This document shows positions 6,124 to 11,447 of a DNA stretch of 11,447 nucleotides, piece by piece (within the stretch, counting starts at the first letter, position 1; the number at the start of each line of letters is the position of its first letter). The translations under genes and the position numbers were made by a program. Source of the DNA: Collinsella aerofaciens (GTDB taxonomy: Bacteria; Actinomycetota; Coriobacteriia; Coriobacteriales; Coriobacteriaceae); contig JAUUSS010000077.1 in the NCBI GenBank assembly GCA_030841765.1, positions 1 to 11,447 of the forward strand, in the 5' to 3' direction. The notes beneath the pieces were generated by a model. The model saw only the letters and a program-made list of their open reading frames with translations, searched no databases and was not told the origin of the DNA.

Positions 6124-6858
6124 ATGTCCGAAGGCTGGAACATCCTGGTGGTTGATGACGAGCCTCCCATTAGGGCTGAGCTACGCTATCTGTTGGAAAA
6201 GGATACGCGTGTAGGTCAGATTGCCGAGGCGGGCAATGTCACCGAAGCCGTGGAGTCGATTCTGTCGAACAAGCCCGACGTGTTGTTTTTAGACATTACC
6301 ATGCCCGGTCGCTCGGGAATTGAGCTTGCCGAGACGCTGCAGAACCTAAAGACGCCGCCGGTCGTGGTGTTTGTGACGGCATTTGCCGAGTATGCGGCCG
6401 ATGCCTATAACCTCGATGCGGTCGATTACATCGTCAAACCGGTCGAGGATGCCCGCCTGTCAAAGGCGCTCGACAAGATCGAGACTGCCCTGGGCGCTCG
6501 CCGTGTCGTCCATGCTCCGCGCCAGCCTTTGCGCCTGACGGTGGATCGCGGGGGCAAAAAGGTGTTCATTCCCGTGGCGGATGTCTGCTACTTTGAGGCG
6601 CGCGCCGATTTTTGCAACGCCGTCTGCGCCGAGGGGACGTATCTGATCAATGAGTCGATTTCCTCGCTCGAGCGTCGCCTGGCCTCCGAGGGCTTTATCC
6701 GCGTCCATCGCAGCTATCTGGTTAATTTGGAAGACGTACATAATGTCGAGATCGGCTCCACGGGCCTGATGGAGCTCAGGCTCGATCGCGTAACCTCGAC
6801 GGTGCCCGTGTCCCGCCGTCGCGCTGCCGAGGTCAAATCGCACTTGGGGCTTGCGTAA
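6124..6858 (+). CDS. LytTR-family response regulator
   Basis: A 244-residue cytoplasmic transcription regulator, the normal length for LytR/AlgR proteins. Residues 5-122 form a receiver domain: acidic pair Asp11-Asp12, phosphoacceptor Asp57 in LFLDITMPG, Thr85 in FVTAFAEYA and Lys105 in DYIVKPVED. Residues about 136-242 form a LytTR DNA-binding domain, recognised by VCYFEARADF, GFIRVHRSYLVNL and TVPVSRRRAAEVKSHL. LytTR proteins bind paired short direct repeats. No convincing pair was found upstream of this operon or of the following genes. The ATG follows AAGAGGGG (6108-6115) by eight bases. Transcribed with the kinase upstream, it is the obvious cognate partner. Confidence 0.93.
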   Translation: MSEGWNILVVDDEPPIRAELRYLLEKDTRVGQIAEAGNVTEAVESILSNKPDVLFLDITMPGRSGIELAETLQNLKTPPVVVFVTAFAEYAADAYNLDAVDYIVKPVEDARLSKALDKIETALGARRVVHAPRQPLRLTVDRGGKKVFIPVADVCYFEARADFCNAVCAEGTYLINESISSLERRLASEGFIRVHRSYLVNLEDVHNVEIGSTGLMELRLDRVTSTVPVSRRRAAEVKSHLGLA

Positions 6859-6911
6859 GGGTCGGTGTGCCATCGTTTGCCGTTACAGGTTTGGCATGAC
6901 TGTGCGGTGGG

Positions 6912-6917
6912 CATAAT
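6912..6917 (+). promoter_or_regulatory. Possible -10 element upstream of the phospholipase C-like gene
   Basis: CATAAT lies 32 bases before the ATG at 6950, in the context GTGGGCATAATGGA. TTGGCA (6891-6896) is a fair -35 but at a short 15-base spacing. The same TGGG-hexamer-G context recurs before the two following transcription units (7949 and 9349). Confidence 0.4.
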
Positions 6918-6949
6918 GGATTGCATCGAATGAAATCGAAAGGATTATT

Positions 6950-7894
6950 ATGCCCGCGCTCATTACGCATCATCTGTTTGGCGAGGAAAGCATCGACCGT
7001 CTTCCGCGAGGCGTTATCACGTCCGACGAGGAGCGCATCGCCTTTATCCTGGGAAACCAAGGTCCCGACCCGTTCTTCTTTCACATGCTCACGCCGCGCA
7101 TTTCCGACTGCATGTCGCTTGCTCAGGTCATGCACCGCTCGCGCATGTCGCGCCAGTTCTCGTGCCTGCGCGACGGCGTGTCACACCTGCAGCCGCGCGA
7201 TGCCAATCTGGGTCGCGCCTTTGCGCTGGGCCTGCTGTCGCACTATGTGCTCGATCGCAATGCCCATCCCTTTGTCTACGAGCAGCAGTTTGGCATTGTC
7301 GAGTCCGATCCCGAGCTCGAGGCTTCGGGCAGTCAAGTTCATGCCGTGCTCGAAAGCGACCTGGATGTGCTGATGCTGCAGCTTAAACGCGATGGCGCTA
7401 CGGTTGACGATTACCCGCCGGCGGGCGAGATCGTCACCACCGATCGCATCAATCGCGTGGCCGGCGTGCTGATGAGCTATGTTGCCGGACGCGTGTACGG
7501 TATCGACATCCCGGCGGGGGAGTACGCCGGTGCCGTCTCGGACATGCAGATGCTCTATCGCACCATTGAGCCTGCCGGCTCGGTAAAGACGCGCGCGATT
7601 GCCCTGGTCGAGGGCTTGGTGCACGACTACTCGCTGCTCGACGGCCTTGCCCATCGCGTGACGACGGAGCTGCCCGAGCGCACCGGTAACCTGGGCCACC
7701 TGACATGGAAGAACCCCTTTACCGATGAGGTCTCGACCGAGAGCTTCCCCGAGGTCTTTGAGCGCGCACTGGTCGATTACGAGCTCACCGTCGCCCGCTT
7801 TATCGAGACCGGCGACATGGAGGCCGTGACCGGCCATATCAACTACAGCGGCCGCGTACTCGACGCCGACGAGGAGTTCGACCGCGAGGAGTAG
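6950..7894 (+). CDS. Zinc-dependent phospholipase C-like protein
   Basis: A 314-residue protein of the zinc-dependent phospholipase C fold (Pfam Zn_dep_PLPC-like). Metal-ligand motifs are ordered as in the family: His7-His8 in the N-terminal ITHHLFGEE, Asp40 in GNQGPDPFFF, His98 and Asp102 in LLSHYVLDRNAHP with His106, and His131 with Glu135 in HAVLESDLD. In secreted clostridial enzymes the metal cluster cleaves phospholipid headgroups. Here the protein begins directly at the domain with no signal peptide, so it is probably cytoplasmic and its substrate need not be a phospholipid. The acidic C-terminal tail is not recognisable. AAAGGA (6939-6944) precedes the ATG by five bases. The 91-base gap after the regulator gene contains a possible promoter but no clear terminator, so partial co-transcription with the two-component genes is possible. 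Confidence 0.8.
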   Translation: MPALITHHLFGEESIDRLPRGVITSDEERIAFILGNQGPDPFFFHMLTPRISDCMSLAQVMHRSRMSRQFSCLRDGVSHLQPRDANLGRAFALGLLSHYVLDRNAHPFVYEQQFGIVESDPELEASGSQVHAVLESDLDVLMLQLKRDGATVDDYPPAGEIVTTDRINRVAGVLMSYVAGRVYGIDIPAGEYAGAVSDMQMLYRTIEPAGSVKTRAIALVEGLVHDYSLLDGLAHRVTTELPERTGNLGHLTWKNPFTDEVSTESFPEVFERALVDYELTVARFIETGDMEAVTGHINYSGRVLDADEEFDREE

Positions 7895-7948
7895 GGTCCG
7901 TGCGCGCCCCTTTGCCGAATCCTTATCGGTGCCTCTGTGCAATTGGGG

Positions 7949-7954
7949 TACGAT
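7949..7954 (+). promoter_or_regulatory. Possible -10 element upstream of the MFS transporter gene
   Basis: TACGAT lies in the context TTGGGGTACGATGAA, matching the GGG-hexamer-G pattern seen at 6912 and 9349. It is about 42 bases before the chosen ATG at 7997. No good -35 is visible at normal spacing. Confidence 0.3.
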
Positions 7955-7996
7955 GAACTAACTGCATATTGGGCGAATACGAAAGGGCCCCTGTCC

Positions 7997-9256
7997 ATGA
8001 AATACACCAAGCTCGAGCGTAACTGGGTTATGTACGATGTGGGCAATTCGGCCCTCGTGTTGCTCAATACCTCGGTGGTGCCCATCTACTTTAACGCCAT
8101 CAATACCGGTGCTTCCTCGGCAGACCTGGTGGTCGCTTGGGGCAACGCGCAGACGATCGCCTCGCTGGTCATTGCCATGCTCATGCCCATTCTGGGCGCG
8201 CTTGCCGATTACGCCGGCAACAAGATCAAGTTCTTCTTGGGCTTCTTCCTCACGGGTCTGGTGCTTTGCCTGGCGCAGGCTATCCCAATGTCCGCTATGG
8301 CATTTTTGACCGTGTACGTGCTGTGCACCATCGGCCTTAACTCTTCTATGACGTTCTACGACGCCATGCTGCCCGACATTACCACCGACGAGCGCATGGA
8401 CGCCGTGTCCAGCTCGGGCTATGCCTGGGGCTACATCGGTTCCACCGTGCCGTTCATCATTTGCCTGGCGCTCATCATGGGCGGCCCCGCTCTTGGCGTC
8501 CCCACCATGCTGGCAACGCGTCTGTCGTTTATCATCACTGGTGCCTGGTGGCTCATCTTTACCCTGCCGCTCATTCGCACCTATAAGCAAAAGTACGGTC
8601 GCGAGCGCGGTCCCGAGGACACCATCGGCCACATCGTGGGCGGTGTGTTCTCCGAGGTCGGACACACCATGCGCGAGATCGCCCATAACAAGACCGTGCT
8701 GGTCTACATGATTGCGTTCTTCTTCTATATCGATGGCGTCCACACGGTCATTTCCATGGCTACCAGCTACGGCTCGGCTTTGGGTATCGATTCGACGCAG
8801 CTGGTGCTGGCGCTGCTCGTTACGCAGTTCGTGGCCTTTCCGTCCGCCATCATCTACGGCAAGCTCGCCGGACGCGTGGGCACGCTCAACATGATCCTGG
8901 TGGCGGTCGCCGCCTACATGGGCATTGTGCTGTTCGCCGCGTTCTTCCTAAAGACCGCCTTTGAATTCTGGGTGCTTGCCATCATGGTCGGTCTGTTCCA
9001 GGGCGGCGTGCAGGCGCTCAGCCGTAGCTACTTTGGCCGCATTATCCCCAAGGAAAAATCCAACGAGTACTACGGCTTCTTTGACATCTTTGGTCGTTAT
9101 GCAAGCGTCATGGGCACCTTCCTGGTGTCGGTCGTCACCTCGCTGACCGGCAACCCGTCGCTGGGCGTCCTTTCCATTGGCGTGCTGCTGGTCGTTGGCT
9201 TTATGCTGCTGGTCCGCCTGTCCCGCATGACTCGGGCGGCAGAGCATGCCGCATAG
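7997..9256 (+). CDS. UMF1-family MFS transporter (Atg22-like)
   Basis: A 419-residue inner-membrane protein with about 12 membrane segments, assigned to the UMF1 (unknown major facilitator 1) family, the bacterial relatives of yeast vacuolar effluxer Atg22. Family marks run the full length: YDVGNSA (13-19), the motif-A-like LGALADYAGNK (66-76), YDAMLPDI (121-128), SSSGYAWGYIGS (138-149), FFFYIDGVHTVI (241-252), GLFQGGVQALSRSYF (332-346) and EYYGFFDIFGRYA (357-369). Substrates of bacterial members are not established; Atg22 exports amino acids. The ATG at 7997 was chosen because it follows GAAAGGG (7981-7987) by nine bases and gives the N-terminus typical of the family. An in-frame GTG at 7937 would add 20 residues overlapping the promoter-like sequence. 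The gap from the phospholipase-like gene is 102 bases. Confidence 0.9.
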   Translation: MKYTKLERNWVMYDVGNSALVLLNTSVVPIYFNAINTGASSADLVVAWGNAQTIASLVIAMLMPILGALADYAGNKIKFFLGFFLTGLVLCLAQAIPMSAMAFLTVYVLCTIGLNSSMTFYDAMLPDITTDERMDAVSSSGYAWGYIGSTVPFIICLALIMGGPALGVPTMLATRLSFIITGAWWLIFTLPLIRTYKQKYGRERGPEDTIGHIVGGVFSEVGHTMREIAHNKTVLVYMIAFFFYIDGVHTVISMATSYGSALGIDSTQLVLALLVTQFVAFPSAIIYGKLAGRVGTLNMILVAVAAYMGIVLFAAFFLKTAFEFWVLAIMVGLFQGGVQALSRSYFGRIIPKEKSNEYYGFFDIFGRYASVMGTFLVSVVTSLTGNPSLGVLSIGVLLVVGFMLLVRLSRMTRAAEHAA

Positions 9257-9303
9257 GAGCGAGCGGCTATTGTGCCTGTCCACGGTACTCTTTTGGGGTT
9301 ATC

Positions 9304-9331
9304 CGCAATAAACATTGCGACTTGCGAGCAA
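9304..9331. repeat. Cluster of small palindromes upstream of the glycosyltransferase
   Basis: CGCAAT (9304-9309) and ATTGCG (9314-9319) form a 6-bp inverted repeat with a 4-base gap. TTGCGAGCAA (9322-9331) is a second, shorter palindrome, and TTGCGA occurs twice seven bases apart. The cluster lies 18-45 bases upstream of the TATGAT element and could be an operator, but it is short enough to arise by chance. Confidence 0.3.
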
Positions 9332-9348
9332 TGATTTGCCCAAGTGGG

Positions 9349-9354
9349 TATGAT
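9349..9354 (+). promoter_or_regulatory. Possible -10 element for the glycosyltransferase-kinase operon
   Basis: TATGAT in the context AAGTGGGTATGATGGAA is the best -10 in the 171-base gap, with no clear -35 at 16-18 bases. Transcription from it would start near 9361 and meet an intrinsic terminator stem at 9372. Confidence 0.4.
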
Positions 9355-9371
9355 GGAATCAGCTAGGTCGC

Positions 9372-9406
9372 GGGGCGTCGCCTGTGTTTGGCGGCGTCCC
9401 GTTTTT
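9372..9406 (+). terminator. Intrinsic terminator, possibly a leader attenuator
   Basis: GGGGCGTCGC (9372-9381) pairs with GCGGCGTCCC (9391-9400) over 10 bp with two G-U wobbles and a 9-base loop, followed by GTTTTTG. It is 115 bases after the MFS stop and could end that transcript. It also lies downstream of the TATGAT element and only 22 bases before the glycosyltransferase start, so any transcript from that promoter must read through it. Confidence 0.8.
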
Positions 9407-9427
9407 GTGTTGCAGGGAGGGTAAGGC

Positions 9428-10615
9428 ATGAACGCCACAGTCGTGATTCCAACGTATTGGGCGGGCGATGACGCTTGCGCAAACGCCCCTGGCACCTATG
9501 ACCATTCGACGCGACTCAACGCCGACAATCCCGAACTCGACCGCTGCCTGGCCTCGCTTGAGCAGGTACGTGACATCCCGCGCATCATCCTTTTGGTGGT
9601 CTGTCCCGTTTCTGCCACAGCCGATGTGTCGCTGCGCGTGCACGAGATTGTCGACGCGCATCCCACGCTCAAGGTCACCGTTGTCACCAACACCCAGGCC
9701 TCGCGCATTGCAGACCGGGTTGCTCAGATCGCGCCCAAGGGTTCGGGCGAGTGCGTGAGCCTGCGAGGCTACGGTGCCATCCGCAACATGGGGCTAGCCT
9801 GTGCCGCTGTGCTGGGGCATGACGCGGTTATCTTTTTGGATGACGATGAGACTGTCATCGACGCCGACTTTATGAAGCGCGCGACCTATGCGTTGGGGCA
9901 GCAGACACGTCAGGGCTTGCCGATCTTGGTCAAGAGCGGCTATTTCTACGATCGCGACGGCTCGCCGCTGGCTCCCACGGACAAGGCGGGCATCTGCCAT
10001 CGTTGGTGGACCAAGCGCATCGAGTTCAACCGTTGGATGAAAAAGGCGCTCTCGGGCACCCGCATCTCGCGCTCCAACTACGTGTGCGGCGGCCTGATGG
10101 CCCTGCACGCCCGCGCCTTTACGCGTGTAGCCTTTGACCCGTTTATCACCCGCGGCGAGGACTTGGATTACCTCTTTAACATGCGCATGTTTGGCTACGA
10201 CGTGTGGTTCGATAACGAGTGGACCGTGCGTCATCTGCCTCCGGAGTCCGAAAAGCGCTCACCGCGCTTTATGCAGGATGTATACCGTTGGTACTACGAA
10301 AGGGCAAAGTTGACATTCGCCGCGCATCAAAAGGAGCTCATTCCCGTTACGGCGGCATCGCTCATGCCCTACCCGGGCCCGTGGATTTCGCGCGAGCTCG
10401 ACGACCGCGTGCGCAAGACCGCTATGGTCCGCAGCGTGTTTACCCGCGAGCATGAGGGCTACCTGCGCATCTGGCGCCATGGTATCGACGAGGCAAAGGC
10501 CTATGCGCGCCAAAACGCTGCAAGCTACCTGCGTTTCCAGAGCTTTTGGCCCAAGATCATGGACGGGCTTTGGCGTGACGCACAACTGATCAGTATCCTG
10601 GAGGGGGCCGAATGA
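9428..10615 (+). CDS. Glycosyltransferase, GT2-like (GT-A fold)
   Basis: A 395-residue, probably cytoplasmic or membrane-associated enzyme without clear membrane helices. The N-terminal strand TVVIPTYW (4-11), GAIRNMG (116-122) and VIFLDDDETV (134-143, the DxD-type nucleotide-sugar/metal site at 138-140) give the nucleotide-binding half of a GT-A fold. TRGEDLDYLF (241-250) supplies the ED acceptor-side motif usual in GT2 enzymes. The C-terminal 130 residues are aromatic and basic (VYRWYYERAK, FWPKIMDGLW) and not recognised. It should transfer a sugar from a nucleotide donor to an unknown acceptor; cell-wall or capsular glycan is possible. GGAGG (9416-9420) lies seven bases before the ATG. Its TGA overlaps the ATG of the next kinase (ATGA), so the two proteins are probably made together. 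Confidence 0.82.
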   Translation: MNATVVIPTYWAGDDACANAPGTYDHSTRLNADNPELDRCLASLEQVRDIPRIILLVVCPVSATADVSLRVHEIVDAHPTLKVTVVTNTQASRIADRVAQIAPKGSGECVSLRGYGAIRNMGLACAAVLGHDAVIFLDDDETVIDADFMKRATYALGQQTRQGLPILVKSGYFYDRDGSPLAPTDKAGICHRWWTKRIEFNRWMKKALSGTRISRSNYVCGGLMALHARAFTRVAFDPFITRGEDLDYLFNMRMFGYDVWFDNEWTVRHLPPESEKRSPRFMQDVYRWYYERAKLTFAAHQKELIPVTAASLMPYPGPWISRELDDRVRKTAMVRSVFTREHEGYLRIWRHGIDEAKAYARQNAASYLRFQSFWPKIMDGLWRDAQLISILEGAE

Positions 10616-11447
10616 TCGACCGCCGCGCCCAGCGCGATAGTTCAATATCAATCTTTCGCATCATTGCCGTTGCCTGCGCCATTTGCGTGCTGGTGTACTT
10701 TATTTTTGCCTTGGTGACCGGTATCGAGCCGATCGCCACGGTGATTGCCTGCGCGCTGCTGTGCATCTTTCTGTGCATCTTTATCTTTTTGACGCTCAAT
10801 CCCGATTCGGTGCGCTCCCAGTACACCGAGGAGACGCTCTCGGTGGCCTCGGCCATGCTTGAGGACATTAAGGGCGGTCTGACGCAGGAGTCGGCGCGTT
10901 TGGTGTGCCGGCGCATTTTGCCCGAGACGCGCGCCATGACGGTGGCCATCACCGACGAGGGCAACGTGTTGGCCTGCGCAGGCGAGTTTGAGGAAAAACT
11001 ACTGCCAGATTCTCCCATCCACACGCTTGCCACACGCTACGTTATCGAACATGGCATCGTGCAGTCGTTCAACCGTATGGTGGATGTCGTGGGCTCGGAT
11101 GGCTCGCACAACCAAGTCCCCGCCGGCATTATCGCCCCCATCAAGGTGGGCGATCGTACCGTCGGCACGCTCAAGTTCTACTACAAGACCCCGCGCGCCG
11201 TCGACCGTACCCAGTACGCGCTTGCCTCGGGCTTTGCCGAGATCTTGTCCACGCAGCTCGCCATCCACGAGCTCGAGGTGCAAAAGGAACTCACGGCGCG
11301 CGCCGAGGTGCGTGCGCTGCAAGCGCAGATTAACCCGCACTTCCTGTTCAACACGCTGAACACCATTGCATCGTTTACGCGCACCGACCCGCTGCGGGCC
11401 CGCGAACTGCTTCGTGAGTTCTCATCGTTCTATCGTGCCACGCTCGA
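10612..11447 (+). CDS. Second LytS-like sensor histidine kinase, truncated by window end
   Basis: The first 278 codons are present and no stop is reached. Two membrane helices lie at about 15-37 and 41-63, a GAF-like region follows (about 70-225), and the phosphoacceptor motif ALQAQINPHFLFNTLNT carries His243; the ATPase domain lies beyond the edge. GGAGG (10600-10604) precedes the ATG by seven bases, and the start overlaps the glycosyltransferase stop. It parallels the kinase at 4700: ALASGFAEILSTQLA here against ALASGFADLISTQLA there, then ELTARAEVRALQAQINPHF against ELTARVELRALQSQVDPHF. The N-terminal halves are less alike, so they may sense different signals. By analogy a LytTR regulator gene is expected just downstream. 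Confidence 0.9.
   Translation, partial: MIDRRAQRDSSISIFRIIAVACAICVLVYFIFALVTGIEPIATVIACALLCIFLCIFIFLTLNPDSVRSQYTEETLSVASAMLEDIKGGLTQESARLVCRRILPETRAMTVAITDEGNVLACAGEFEEKLLPDSPIHTLATRYVIEHGIVQSFNRMVDVVGSDGSHNQVPAGIIAPIKVGDRTVGTLKFYYKTPRAVDRTQYALASGFAEILSTQLAIHELEVQKELTARAEVRALQAQINPHFLFNTLNTIASFTRTDPLRARELLREFSSFYRATL

Noticed and set aside
7937..7996. GTG at 7937 as the start of the MFS transporter
   Set aside because: The extra 20 residues overlap the promoter-like TACGAT and have no ribosome binding site; ATG 7997 has GAAAGGG at nine bases and gives the family's usual N-terminus.

Overview
The window looks like chromosomal DNA from a high-G+C Gram-positive gut actinobacterium, most likely Coriobacteriia (Collinsella or a close relative). 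This is inferred from C-ending codon use, strong AGGAGG-type ribosome binding sites and the gene mix; no rRNA or other marker is present to prove it. Eight protein genes are supported: seven complete and one cut by the right edge. No tRNA, rRNA, CRISPR array or transposase gene was found.

Layout. (1) Positions 1-326 hold no convincing gene but a compact repeat block: three 48-bp palindromic units starting exactly 62 bp apart (102, 164, 226), enclosed by an imperfect inverted repeat (72-83 / 307-317). (2) 327-1361, minus strand: a membrane-anchored C39-like cysteine peptidase with a long, very basic N-terminal tail. (3) 1362-1721: a 360-bp divergent gap rich in stem-loops, some mutually exclusive. 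(4) 1722-4582, plus strand: an APC-superfamily amino-acid permease, then a metal-dependent amidohydrolase of the Xaa-Pro-dipeptidase-like group. They probably form an uptake-plus-hydrolysis pair, closed by an intrinsic terminator at 4641-4667. (5) 4700-6858: a LytS-like sensor kinase and a LytTR response regulator, in one operon. (6) 6950-9256: a zinc-dependent phospholipase C-like protein and a UMF1-family MFS transporter, each behind a possible promoter. (7) 9428-end: a GT-A-fold glycosyltransferase whose stop codon overlaps (ATGA) the start of a second LytS-like kinase, truncated by the window end at residue 278.

How the parts relate. The two kinases are clear paralogues with the same architecture: two N-terminal membrane segments, a GAF-like region, then the HisKA_7TM/LytS-type 'PHFLFN' phosphoacceptor motif. 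The right half of the window therefore looks like a signalling neighbourhood with two related two-component systems, the second translationally coupled to a glycosyltransferase. A surface or envelope role is plausible but is inference. The most unusual non-coding signals are the 62-bp palindromic repeats, the competing hairpins before the permease, and a promoter-like -10 followed within about 20 bases by an intrinsic terminator in front of the glycosyltransferase.
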